Shown here: positions 1 to 8,246 of the stretch, one piece after another
How positions within the stretch are numbered: position 1 is the first letter of the stretch
Layout of the letters: each line of letters starts with the position of its first letter
Translations under genes and position numbers: made by a program
Assembly: GCA_026713925.1 (NCBI GenBank)
Contig: JAPONM010000035.1
Location: 1 to 64,000 of the forward strand
Length of the DNA: 64,000 bases
Reading direction: 5' to 3'
Source: Gammaproteobacteria bacterium
GTDB taxonomy: Bacteria; Pseudomonadota; Gammaproteobacteria; UBA4575
The notes under the pieces: generated by a model
What the model was told of the DNA's origin: nothing
Seen by the model: the letters and a program-made list of their open reading frames with translations, nothing else
Databases searched by the model: none

Positions 1-192
1 AATGTAAATAGTGTTTCCCCACTCGTATATGTTGGAAGGTGTCGCATAGGGATGGTAACTGACGATAGGCGCAGCTGCCTGAGTGTATGGCTGAACCACT
101 TGCTCAGGTACTTCCGGCAAAGTTGAACTACCTCCGCCACACGCAACTATTACAATGGCTACAGGTAGTACAACAATCGTTCTTATTAAAAT
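1..192 (-). CDS. Putative small lipoprotein, truncated by the window edge, no canonical start codon
   Basis: The minus strand has an open frame running off the left end. It begins with a short basic residue, then a hydrophobic stretch ending in a lipobox-like I-V-A-C followed by GGGSS, the usual pattern of a prolipoprotein signal peptide and flexible linker. The mature part is Pro/Gln/Ala-rich. An in-frame TAG lies at 196-198, and no ATG, GTG or TTG occurs before the lipobox. A GGAG sits seven bases before an ATT codon at 190-192, so ATT initiation (known for infC) is possible, as is a damaged start. Product function is unknown. Confidence 0.45.
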   Translation of the reverse strand, partial: MLIRTIVVLPVAIVIVACGGGSSTLPEVPEQVVQPYTQAAAPIVSYHPYATPSNIYEWGNTIYI

Positions 193-319
193 TATCTAAC
201 TCCAATATTTCTATGGATTGATACTGTTTTGTAGTTTGTAAACCTCACATGCAGGATATTGGGTTGAACATCTACATACCGTAACCCGTAGGGCAGTAAG
301 TATGTAATTCCCATAGAAA

Positions 320-640
320 TTATCTAATAGTACCACCGGAAACATAATAGACTGACCAAACATTTCGGTACCGATCGTCTCCTGGGTCCCCACCTGGATT
401 AGCATGGCAACTCTGTTTCTTAGCTTCTTCGTTCTCTCGTGATTGTGCATCGCTATAAGTCAAGCCAGATGCAAGTACTTCGCCATGTGTGTGTCCTTCT
501 TTATTTTTCCAGTACGCAATTCTTTCATGCGGGTCTTTTGATATACCTAACTCTACAGGCCATGTCCCTCTCCTCTGTACAAATTGAAATGATATTTCTT
601 CAAGGCTAAAGTCAGTACTTGAACTAATAATTGAAGGTGT
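320..640 (-). pseudogene. Coding-like remnant without a start codon
   Basis: The minus strand is open for 107 codons between TAA at 641-643 and TAA at 320-322. The translation looks like real protein: it contains PHERIAYWKNKEG, then GEVLASGLTYSDAQSREN, a Cys-His-Ala-Asn-Pro-Gly-Gly segment and a C-terminal VWSVYYVSGG. There is no ATG or GTG in the frame, and the only TTG is deep inside, so the 5' part seems to have been lost or frameshifted. I do not recognise the family. It lies between the lipoprotein frame and tRNA-Arg, in a stretch that looks decayed overall. Confidence 0.4.
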
Positions 641-926
641 TTAATAGTACCGAAGGCTGTTTACGCTTGCAAATTCTGGGGTGCAATTATCGTCGCGATG
701 GCATTACAAGAGTGGGAAATAGTGTGGGGAAAATACACTGTGAAGCTGAAAATATCTATTATAACAATGGCTTAATCTACATGTCCTATTCCCTCTCCCG
801 GCACCAACAGTCTACTGGAGTCAAGTACAAAATTTACGCGGAAACCTGGTACTTTCTGTGTGGACGGGAAGTGCACGCAAAGTAAACCTATAGGAACATT
901 TCGTTATAGAATGAATTCCACATATT

Positions 927-1003
927 GCCCCGTTAGCTCAGCTGGATAGAGCGTCCCCCTCCTAAGGGGAAGGTCGCAGGTTCGAATCCTGCTCGGGGCG
1001 CCA
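927..1003 (+). tRNA. tRNA-Arg (anticodon CCT)
   Basis: This 77-base cloverleaf has a D-arm (GCTC/GAGC), an anticodon stem TCCCC/GGGGA enclosing loop CTCCTAA (anticodon CCT), a T-arm GCAGG-TTCGAAT-CCTGC, and an acceptor GCCCCG/CGGGGC with one T-T mismatch at the seventh pair. The CCA end is encoded at 1001-1003. It reads the AGG codon. The gene's 3' end directly abuts a truncated radical SAM gene, which is the usual side for integration of mobile elements. Confidence 0.95.
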
Positions 1004-1169
1004 CATTCATATCCACAACACGGAGGTGGTATTCCGTTGAGAATATTGCAGCGATAGTGAGCAGACCCAGGGGCGGAAAGGCTGACTTGATCTCCACAAT
1101 GTCCAGGGCAAAGCTTGCACCCCAGTAGGTGGGTGGGTGTTTAGGATACACCAGAAGGGCGTTAGGCAT
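1004..1169 (-). pseudogene. N-terminal fragment of a B12-binding radical SAM protein
   Basis: The frame starts at an ATG with a good GAGGAGA ribosome site eight bases upstream. It encodes about 55 residues that match the start of cobalamin-binding radical SAM proteins: the LLVYP strand, P-P-T-Y-W, FPPLGLLTIAA, and a strand ending VVDMNV. Such proteins are normally about 450-550 residues. Here the reading frame runs straight into the antisense of tRNA-Arg (stop at 933) immediately after VVDMNV, so the Rossmann fold is incomplete and the radical SAM core is missing. This is a gene remnant produced by recombination at the tRNA 3' end. The good start suggests recent truncation. Confidence 0.75.
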
Positions 1170-1284
1170 GGCGAGTATCTCCTCAGTACATCATCCCGGA
1201 TATGAAATCACGCGACTTCGCCCGCAATAGATGTAGTAGCCAAAACGGTCTAATTATTCTGTAGACTTAATTGTATTCAGGCAA

Positions 1285-1617
1285 TCAATCATACCTTGTG
1301 CGGACAACCGGGTTGAGCCGGTCCTGGTAAAACGTAACAGACTCCGGGGTAAGCACAACATGATCACCCTCTGTTGAGTACATCTTCAACCCGCTCGTAT
1401 CCTTGTAGTCCCAATGTCCCACGGGCTGATCACCGGATCCAAGCAAAACGAATTCCCTGGATTTGACTTTTTCTGCAAAGATGATATCCGAGCCCGAGTC
1501 TTTCGAGATCACATCATAGAGCAGAAATCCTACAAAGATGATGATGGCGATCCGGATCGTGCGGATCGTACGTTCAAGATTATGGACTCGCTCTTCAAGA
1601 CCTAGTTCTTTTTTCAT
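1285..1617 (-). CDS. Small membrane-anchored protein of unknown function, 110 aa
   Basis: It opens with a charged helix likely to form a coiled coil (residues 1-24), followed by one membrane segment (about 23-38) and a C-terminal domain of about 65 residues. That domain alternates short beta-like stretches (REFVLLGSGD, GLKMYSTEGD, VVLTPESVTFY). A GGGAG ribosome site nine bases before the ATG supports the start. It lies upstream of, and on the same strand as, the truncated radical SAM gene, so the two may once have been one transcript. The pattern resembles small proteins with an N-terminal anchor and a periplasmic beta-domain, but I cannot name a family. Confidence 0.6.
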   Translation of the reverse strand: MKKELGLEERVHNLERTIRTIRIAIIIFVGFLLYDVISKDSGSDIIFAEKVKSREFVLLGSGDQPVGHWDYKDTSGLKMYSTEGDHVVLTPESVTFYQDRLNPVVRTRYD

Positions 1618-2079
1618 TTCTGATACTCCCGTGTTATTTGCCCAGATTCATTCAGGACAGGACCACACATTCTTTGGATAGTATGAGCCCCCGCTACCTC
1701 CGATGCGATATGCAAGCATGGTCACACGGTCCTGATGAGTTGCAGGACTTGGATTGACATGGAACAGAGATGCGCAAATGAAAGGGGTACAGACTTCGTT
1801 GGAGCCCGAAAGACTGAATCACGTTTTCAATACCACGACTCATCCTATGTATGCAGCACCATGAAAATGCGTAACGCATCCATGCTGCCTGTACACCCTG
1901 TCCTTTGATTTCAGTGTTGTGACCGTATATGTGACGGATTTTAACTGAAATATGACAAGGGGCGCTCAATATCACGCTGGAAACTTGGATACATAATATA
2001 GATTACAGTCAGGTCCAGTTCAGATACAATTGAAACCAGGCAGTACACCGGCACACAGCCACATTTTCAGACAGTTGAA
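1618..2079. other. Intergenic region without a recognisable gene
   Basis: About 460 bases between the small membrane protein and ispG. The only frame of some length (minus strand, 1694-1975) has a Cys/His/Ser-rich composition with no domain character, so I do not call it. The right end carries a promoter candidate for ispG. Confidence 0.6.
2003..2030 (+). promoter_or_regulatory. Candidate sigma-70 promoter of ispG
   Basis: TTACAG (2003-2008) and TACAAT (2025-2030) are separated by 16 bases. This would place the transcript start about 40 bases before the ispG ATG. It was found by eye only. Confidence 0.4.
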
Positions 2080-3315
2080 ATGATTACCCGACGCACAAGC
2101 ACTGCAGTACAGGTAGGCGATGTCACGGTAGGGGGTCAGGCTCCCATCGTGGTGCAGTCCATGACCAACACCCATACTGCAGATATCAGCAAGACAGTAA
2201 ACCAGGTTGCAGCCCTTGCTGCGGCCGGGTCAGAAATCGTGCGCATCACGGTCAACGACAAGGAAGCCGCCAAGGCGGTACCTGATATACGGGACCAGTT
2301 GCTAGCGAAAGGGGTCACGGTACCTCTGGTCGGTGATTTCCACTTCAACGGGAACCGTCTGCTGAAAAAATATTCCGGCTGTGCGCAAGCCCTGGACAAG
2401 TACCGTATCAATCCCGGCAATGTGGGGCGTGGAAACCTGCACGACAAACAATTCAGTGAAATCATTGAAATCGCATGCCAGTATGACAAGCCCGTGCGCA
2501 TTGGCGTGAACTGGGGCAGCCTTGATCAGGACCTGTTGGCAAGAAAACTGGACGACAACTCGAAATTATCCAGCCCCAAATCACTCCCTGAGGTCATGCA
2601 TGATGCGCTCATTGCATCGGCAACAGAAAGTGCCGCATTGGCTGAACGGATCGGGCTTGCGCATGACAAGATCATCCTGTCCTGCAAGCTGAGTGAAGTC
2701 CAGGCACTGGTCAGCGTATACCGGGACCTCGCCGCCCGCTGTGACTATGCGTTGCACCTGGGCCTGACCGAGGCGGGCATGGGCATCAAAGGCATGGTGG
2801 CTTCCGCAACAGCCCTGTCTGTACTGCTGCAAGAAGGCATCGGTGACACGATCCGTGTCTCTCTCACACCCCAGCCGGGTGGTGACCGCACCCAGGAAGT
2901 GCGGGTCGCGCAACAGATTCTCCAATCCATGGACCTGCGTTCATTCATGCCTTCGGTCACAGCTTGCCCGGGTTGCGGGCGTACGACCAGCGAATACTTC
3001 CAGCATCTGGCTGCAGGCATCCAAAACTACCTTCAGGAGAATATGCCGGACTGGAAGCGGCAGTTCCCGGGGGTTGAGGGCATGAAAGTGGCAGTCATGG
3101 GTTGTGTGGTGAACGGACCCGGGGAAAGCAAGCATGCCGACATCGGCATCAGCCTGCCGGGTACCGGGGAAGCCCCTGTGGCAATCGTGCATGTGGACGG
3201 AAGCAAGTTCACGACCCTGCGGGGGGAAAACATTTCACAGGAATTCCAAGGCATTGTGCAGGAATACGTTGCAAACCGTTACAGCCGGTCGGGAGAATCT
3301 TCAGACCCGGCCTGA
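2080..3315 (+). CDS. ispG: (E)-4-hydroxy-3-methylbut-2-enyl-diphosphate synthase (MEP pathway)
   Basis: IspG converts methylerythritol cyclodiphosphate to HMBPP in the cytosolic MEP isoprenoid pathway, using a [4Fe-4S] cluster. The 411-residue product has the N-terminal TIM-barrel start (IVVQSMTN near 23-30). The C-terminal reductase domain carries the cluster ligands Cys296 and Cys299 (CPGCGR) and Cys342, plus Glu349 in NGPGES, which corresponds to the fourth ligand in the family. Length is slightly above the E. coli enzyme (372) because of insertions and a C-terminal tail. Two further MEP/prenyl genes, dxs and ispA, lie at the other end of the window. The ribosome site before the ATG is weak. 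It converges with the acyl-CoA ligase gene. Confidence 0.97.
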   Translation: MITRRTSTAVQVGDVTVGGQAPIVVQSMTNTHTADISKTVNQVAALAAAGSEIVRITVNDKEAAKAVPDIRDQLLAKGVTVPLVGDFHFNGNRLLKKYSGCAQALDKYRINPGNVGRGNLHDKQFSEIIEIACQYDKPVRIGVNWGSLDQDLLARKLDDNSKLSSPKSLPEVMHDALIASATESAALAERIGLAHDKIILSCKLSEVQALVSVYRDLAARCDYALHLGLTEAGMGIKGMVASATALSVLLQEGIGDTIRVSLTPQPGGDRTQEVRVAQQILQSMDLRSFMPSVTACPGCGRTTSEYFQHLAAGIQNYLQENMPDWKRQFPGVEGMKVAVMGCVVNGPGESKHADIGISLPGTGEAPVAIVHVDGSKFTTLRGENISQEFQGIVQEYVANRYSRSGESSDPA

Positions 3316-3364
3316 ACAGGCTTGCCGACAGGCTCAATACAACGAATCAGTCAGCGTCGGACTG

Positions 3365-5038
3365 CTATCCTGGCAACACTTTGTCACGCAATACCCGGCG
3401 CAGGATCTTGCCCACATTCGACTTCGGCAACTCGCTATAAAATTCAATATGCTTGGGCCACTTGTATCGGGTCAGGCGGTCCTTGCAAAAATCCAGAACC
3501 TCATCCTCAGTCAATGCAGGATCTTTTTTTACGATGCAAAGCTTCACTACCTCGCCCGACTCCTCGTCATCCACGCCAACTGCCGCCACCTCGAGAATTC
3601 CGTCATGCGCGACGACTACCTTTTCGATCTCGTTGGGGTACACGTTGAAACCTGAAACCAGAATCATGTCCTTCTTGCGATCGACAATGCGCACATATCC
3701 ATTTTGATCCACCACGGCAATATCGCCGGTACGCAGCCAGCCGTCCTTGCTCAGCACCTTCGCAGTTTCTTCGGGATTATTCAGATATCCCTGCATGACC
3801 TGCGGTCCGCGTACACAAAGCTCTCCCGCTTCCTCCACGTCCAGGTGCCTGCCGTCATTGTCCTGTATGGAAATCTCCGTGTTCGGAATCGGCAACCCGA
3901 TCGAACCATTGTATCGTTCCAGGTCTAGGGGATTGATCGTAACAGCGGGTGAAGTCTCCGTGAGACCATAAGCCTCTGCCAGCACACATCCCGTGACCTG
4001 CTGCCACCGGTCTGCGACGGACTCCTGCACGGCCATGCCGCCGCCCAGAGTGATCTTGAGACTCGAAAAATCCAGTGCAGAAAATCCCTCCGTATTCAGC
4101 AGCCCGTTAAACAGGGTGTTCACGCCCGTAATCATTGAAAACCTTACACGGCGCAGCTCTTTGACAAAGCCTTTCATGTCACGGGGATTCGTAATCAGGT
4201 AATTCAAACCTCCGAGGCAGGTAAACAGGAAGCAGTTCGCCGTCAGGGAAAATATATGGTAAAGCGGCAACGCGGTAATCACCGTCTCTTTTCCATCTTT
4301 CAATACCAGCCTGAACCAGGCTTCCACCTGTGCGAGATTCGAAAGCAGGTTGCCATGTGTCAGCATTGCCTGCTTTGCCAGACCCGTAGTACCACCCGTG
4401 AGCTGCAGGAATGCCAGATCATCCCGGGTCAATTCGGGTTTGACGAACTGCCTTTGCTGCCCGGTAGCAAGGGCCTCCCTGAAAGTGACAACGTTGTCCA
4501 GCGTATACTCGGGAATCTTGTGCTGCACGCGTTTCAGCACAAAATTTGCAATCGCTGATTTCGGAAAACCGAACATGTCCCCCACCCGCGCGAGTATTAC
4601 GTGCTCGACACTGGTAGTTGTGACGACCTCGGCAAGCACGTCAGCAAAGTTCTCCAGAACCACAATGACTTTTGCACCCGAGTCTTTCAGCGCATCGCCA
4701 AGCTCCCTTGAGGTATACAGGGGGTTGATATTGACTGCTGCCAGCCCGGCCCGCAGGATGCCATACATGGTAACCGGGAACTGCAGGATATTGGGCAGCA
4801 TGATTGCCACGCACTCACCCTTTTGCAGTCCCAGTTCGGTTTGCAGGAATGCAGCGAAGTTATAGCTTTCGATGTTGAGTTCCGAGAAACTCATGCTGAC
4901 GCCCATGTTCGCAAAGGCAGGCAGGTGCCGGTAACGCTCGGCACACTCATCAAACATGTGAGCCAGAGAGGTATACCTGGTCAGCTCGACAAATTCAGGA
5001 ATACCTTCCGGATAGCTTTTCAGCCAGACCTTTTCCAT
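3365..5038 (-). CDS. Long-chain fatty acid--CoA ligase, FadD type
   Basis: This 557-residue AMP-forming ligase would activate fatty acids as acyl-adenylate and then acyl-CoA at the inner membrane. It has the phosphate-binding loop TGGTTGLAKQAMLTH (about 214-228), with Gln where Gly is usual after the Lys. The adenylate motif follows as AEAYGLTETSP, then the hinge (WLRTGDIAVVD), a VDRKKDMILVSGFNVYP block typical of FadD, and the C-terminal KSNVGKILRR containing the catalytic Lys. It starts only nine bases after the dnaB stop and so is probably co-transcribed with the ribosomal protein operon. In E. coli, alr occupies the position downstream of dnaB, so the neighbour is unusual. The chain-length preference cannot be read from sequence. 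Confidence 0.9.
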   Translation of the reverse strand: MEKVWLKSYPEGIPEFVELTRYTSLAHMFDECAERYRHLPAFANMGVSMSFSELNIESYNFAAFLQTELGLQKGECVAIMLPNILQFPVTMYGILRAGLAAVNINPLYTSRELGDALKDSGAKVIVVLENFADVLAEVVTTTSVEHVILARVGDMFGFPKSAIANFVLKRVQHKIPEYTLDNVVTFREALATGQQRQFVKPELTRDDLAFLQLTGGTTGLAKQAMLTHGNLLSNLAQVEAWFRLVLKDGKETVITALPLYHIFSLTANCFLFTCLGGLNYLITNPRDMKGFVKELRRVRFSMITGVNTLFNGLLNTEGFSALDFSSLKITLGGGMAVQESVADRWQQVTGCVLAEAYGLTETSPAVTINPLDLERYNGSIGLPIPNTEISIQDNDGRHLDVEEAGELCVRGPQVMQGYLNNPEETAKVLSKDGWLRTGDIAVVDQNGYVRIVDRKKDMILVSGFNVYPNEIEKVVVAHDGILEVAAVGVDDEESGEVVKLCIVKKDPALTEDEVLDFCKDRLTRYKWPKHIEFYSELPKSNVGKILRRVLRDKVLPG

Positions 5039-5047
5039 ACCACCCGA

Positions 5048-6460
5048 TTATGCAAAGTGCTCTCCGGTCTGTATCTCCGGGATGAAATTTTCAAAACGTG
5101 TGTACTTTCCAAGGAATGTCAGCCGGGTCTTGAACCGGGGTCCGTTGCGCTGCTTGTCGATGATAATCTCTGCGATACCCCGATCCGGAGAATCCTCATT
5201 GTACACTTCATCACGATAGATAAAGATGATCAGGTCCGCATCCTGCTCGATGGCACCTGATTCACGCAAATCAGACATGACCGGGCGTTTGTCCGAACGC
5301 TGCTCCAGGCTCCGGTTCAACTGGGACAGTACAACGACCGGTACATTCAGTTCCTTGGCCAGCGCTTTGAGCGAACGGCATATCTCGGAAATTTCGGTGG
5401 CGCGGTTCTCGGAGGTTCCGCTGACCGACATGAGCTGCAGATAATCCACTATGATCAACGACAGGCCATGCTCGCGTTTCAGTCGACGTGCACGCGCCCG
5501 CAACTCCGTAGGCGACAGTACCGCAGAATCATCTATATACAGGTTGGCCTCGGAAAGCATCGCTACCGCGCTGGTAAGACGTGGCCAGTCATCGTCATTC
5601 AGCCTACCGGTACGCACCCGCTGCTGATCAATCCGACCCATGGATGAAATCATTCGCATGGCCAGGGAGCGGCCGGGCATCTCCAAACTGAAGATCGCGA
5701 CACAGGATTTCATGTGCAATGCCGCGTACTCGACGATATTCATGGCAAAGCTGGTTTTTCCCATCGAGGGGCGCCCGGCAATGATAATCAGTTCACCATC
5801 CTGCAAACCGGCTGTTCCCTCGTCAAACTCATCAAAACCGCTTGGAATGCCGGTGATATGATCCGCACGCTCGAACAACTCGTCAATCTGCTCGACGGTT
5901 TTCGTCATCAAGGACTTGATGCTTATAAAACCTGATCCGGTCTGTGCACTTTGATCCGTGATCCGAAATATCTTCTGCTCCGCTTCATCAAGCAACTTGT
6001 GAATACTCCTGCCCTCAGGTGAAAACCCGCTTGCAGCGATATCATTGCCCACCTGAACCAATTGTCGGAAAACGGATTTCTCACGCACGATGTCCGCATA
6101 GGCCTTGATATTTGAAGCACTGGGGATATCATTCGCCAGTGTGCCCAAGTAGGCCAGCACATTGGTATTCTCAATTTCACTTTTCTGGCGCAGGAAATCG
6201 GACAATGTCAGCACATCAAATATCTGGTGCTTGTCCACCAGTTCGCTGATTGCACGAAAGATGAGGCGATGGTTGAAAAGATGGAAATCGTCTTCGTTAA
6301 CCCTGTCTGCCACCTGGTCCCATGCGGAATTATCCAGAATCAGTCCGCCCAGTACGGCCTGTTCAGCTTCCATCGAATAGGGGGGAGTGCGCAGATTCTC
6401 TGCATTGGTGATGCCATAATCAGTGCCGGTTTTTTTCAGCTCAGCCACAAAACTCACCAA
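5048..6460 (-). CDS. dnaB: Replicative DNA helicase DnaB
   Basis: DnaB is the hexameric 5'-3' helicase that unwinds DNA at the replication fork and recruits primase. The protein has the all-alpha N-terminal domain (about 25-130), a linker, and a RecA-like C-terminal domain. Walker A is GRPSMGKT (229-236) and a Walker B-like strand is LIIVDYLQLMS, followed by LSQLNRSLEQR. I see no intein, which is worth saying because this site often hosts one. The start chosen is TTG; the GTG of the next codon is an alternative, and the ribosome site is weak. It ends nine bases before the acyl-CoA ligase start and follows rplI, the conserved gammaproteobacterial order. Confidence 0.97.
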   Translation of the reverse strand: MVSFVAELKKTGTDYGITNAENLRTPPYSMEAEQAVLGGLILDNSAWDQVADRVNEDDFHLFNHRLIFRAISELVDKHQIFDVLTLSDFLRQKSEIENTNVLAYLGTLANDIPSASNIKAYADIVREKSVFRQLVQVGNDIAASGFSPEGRSIHKLLDEAEQKIFRITDQSAQTGSGFISIKSLMTKTVEQIDELFERADHITGIPSGFDEFDEGTAGLQDGELIIIAGRPSMGKTSFAMNIVEYAALHMKSCVAIFSLEMPGRSLAMRMISSMGRIDQQRVRTGRLNDDDWPRLTSAVAMLSEANLYIDDSAVLSPTELRARARRLKREHGLSLIIVDYLQLMSVSGTSENRATEISEICRSLKALAKELNVPVVVLSQLNRSLEQRSDKRPVMSDLRESGAIEQDADLIIFIYRDEVYNEDSPDRGIAEIIIDKQRNGPRFKTRLTFLGKYTRFENFIPEIQTGEHFA

Positions 6461-6499
6461 GGGGTCTCATTAGGTATCGACTCTGCTTCAGTCGACCCA

Positions 6500-6952
6500 T
6501 CACTCCTCCCCTACGATTTCCAGATTGATTGTGGCATTTACGTCAGTGTGCAAGTGGATATCCACCTGGTATTCGCCAGTCTGTTTGAATGCACCTGAAG
6601 GTAACCGGATTTCCTTTTTCTCCACTGGCCTTTCCGCCTCACTCAGTGCCTGTGCAATATCTGCAGTACCTACCGAACCAAACAGCCTGCCTTCCTCTCC
6701 GGAGACTTTGGCCGCTATCGTGATTGTAATTCCGTCCAGTTCTGCCTTGCGGACTTCAGCACCAGACAATGACTTGGCCGCGTTCTTTTCCAGCTCCTCA
6801 CGCATGGCCTCGAACTCGGCAATGTTTTCCGCCGTGGCATATTTTGCTTTTCCGCCCGGAATTAGAAAATTGCGCGCATAGCCGGGCCGTACCCTGACCT
6901 TGTCACCAAGGTCTCCAAGATTGTCTACTTTGGTCAGCAAAATAACTTCCAT
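6500..6952 (-). CDS. rplI: 50S ribosomal protein L9
   Basis: L9 binds 23S rRNA near the L1 stalk and helps frame maintenance. The 150 residues show the N-terminal RNA-binding domain (MEVILLTKVDNLGDLGDKV, then YARNFLIPGGKA), the long connecting helix (about 45-75) and the C-terminal domain ending in VDIHLHTDV. The length is typical. It sits between the DUF2232 membrane protein and dnaB in the rpsF operon. Confidence 0.98.
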   Translation of the reverse strand: MEVILLTKVDNLGDLGDKVRVRPGYARNFLIPGGKAKYATAENIAEFEAMREELEKNAAKSLSGAEVRKAELDGITITIAAKVSGEEGRLFGSVGTADIAQALSEAERPVEKKEIRLPSGAFKQTGEYQVDIHLHTDVNATINLEIVGEE

Positions 6953-7006
6953 CTTGATCTCTCTCTTATCAGCAAAGGTTCATTATAAGTGTTACGCGCA
7001 TCCAGC

Positions 7007-7924
7007 TCACATTTTAGATTTTACAAATCGTTTCCGAATATTCACAAAGCCGTCCAATACACCCACCGAGGCAAGTGTCAGTATGACCTGGGGTGCTGCA
7101 ATAAGCATCAGGCCGTATACCGCCACAAAACCGAACATGGGTTTCGGAAGCTGTCCGATCATCGCATGCGCAAGACCCAGACCTTGTAAAAAAAACATGC
7201 TAAGGCATACGATCATCAACTGCCAGAAAATTGCAGTCTTGATGACCCATGCTGCCACACCTAGTGCCACCGTAAATGCAGCGAGGGCAAGACCCAGATT
7301 GAGGCGTACGAATTCCTTATGGAAAGTCCTGACATCATCCAGCAAACCATGCCACCAGCCTGCAAAAAACAGCGTGATACTTACTGTCAGCAGATATATG
7401 GCTACTACCATGCCGGTCATCAGGGACGCTACCTTGGGCAGATGCTGCTGGACCCTATCAAAATCTAGAGCCGAATTCTGCAACATGATCTGGAAAGACG
7501 GACCCTGCTCGATAACAGCCAACAGGCCCTTTAGATTGCGCAGCCAAGTGGCCTGCATATCAGGATACAGGAGTGCTGCAAGTATGGTGACCACTGCGCC
7601 AAAAACCGTCAATGCCTGCATTGCAATGCTCAGTGACTGGAAGTGCCGGTACAGATAGACCACTGCAACGACAGATACCCAGACCACCAGCGTGCCTGCA
7701 GTGACGCCGCCAAGCAGAAAAAAGCTGATGCCCCCCACGATTGCCACACATATGACCAATACCCTGAGGGCCTCCCTGATACCTATTTTAAGCGCAATCA
7801 GTGCGAGTGCACCACCACTCAAAATTACCAGGAAAGGGAAAAAAAATGATAGCAAGGCAAACCCGGATACCACCAAAACGGCCTGGAACGGTCCGGCAAG
7901 AATGAAGTATCCCAATGAACGCAT
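7007..7924 (-). CDS. DUF2232-type integral membrane protein
   Basis: The 305 residues contain about eight hydrophobic segments, with the pattern of the predicted membrane proteins (DUF2232, YybS-like) that sit between rpsR and rplI in many gamma- and betaproteobacteria. The first helix follows MRSLGYFILAG, and the C-terminus is basic (VNIRKRFVKSK). No catalytic motif is visible and the function is unknown. The operon position suggests expression with ribosomal proteins, but this does not prove a role in translation. Confidence 0.8.
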   Translation of the reverse strand: MRSLGYFILAGPFQAVLVVSGFALLSFFFPFLVILSGGALALIALKIGIREALRVLVICVAIVGGISFFLLGGVTAGTLVVWVSVVAVVYLYRHFQSLSIAMQALTVFGAVVTILAALLYPDMQATWLRNLKGLLAVIEQGPSFQIMLQNSALDFDRVQQHLPKVASLMTGMVVAIYLLTVSITLFFAGWWHGLLDDVRTFHKEFVRLNLGLALAAFTVALGVAAWVIKTAIFWQLMIVCLSMFFLQGLGLAHAMIGQLPKPMFGFVAVYGLMLIAAPQVILTLASVGVLDGFVNIRKRFVKSKM

Positions 7925-7963
7925 GACTGACTACCGGTCAATTGGCACGGCTTGCACTGGCAT

Positions 7964-8188
7964 TCAATGCTGGTCACTGTAAGGCAGTAATGCAAGATAC
8001 CGGGCACGCTTGACCGCAGTCGACAACTGCCGCTGATACCTTGCTTTTGTGCCCGTAACCCGGCTCGGGACAATCTTACCCGACTCGGTGATGAAATCCT
8101 TGAGCACCTTAATGTCCTTATAATCTATTTCTTCCACACCTTCTTCGGTGAATCGGCAATACCTTCTTTTTCTGAAACTGTGTGCCAT
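7964..8188 (-). CDS. rpsR: 30S ribosomal protein S18
   Basis: S18 forms a heterodimer with S6 on the 30S platform. The 74-residue product shows RKRRYCRF at the N-terminus, the helix [15 protein letters not shown], and the RNA-binding [21 protein letters not shown]. It is translated just after rpsF, and no priB lies between them, unlike in E. coli. Confidence 0.98.
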   Translation of the reverse strand: MAHSFRKRRYCRFTEEGVEEIDYKDIKVLKDFITESGKIVPSRVTGTKARYQRQLSTAVKRARYLALLPYSDQH

Positions 8189-8246
8189 ATCAATATCCTC
8201 TTGCTATACAGACGTTTTCACCCGGACCGCAATCTTTGACGGATGA

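Noticed and set aside
631-885. 84-codon plus-strand frame with TTG start
   Set aside because: No ribosome site, no family character, Cys/Tyr/Asn-rich composition. Neighbouring frames on the other strand look as plausible, so nothing is called.
1694-1975. 93-codon minus-strand frame upstream of ispG
   Set aside because: Composition rich in Cys, His and Ser without domain pattern, and no ribosome site.
5048-6460. Intein in DnaB
   Set aside because: This is a common intein site, but the helicase reads through its motifs without interruption and has normal length.
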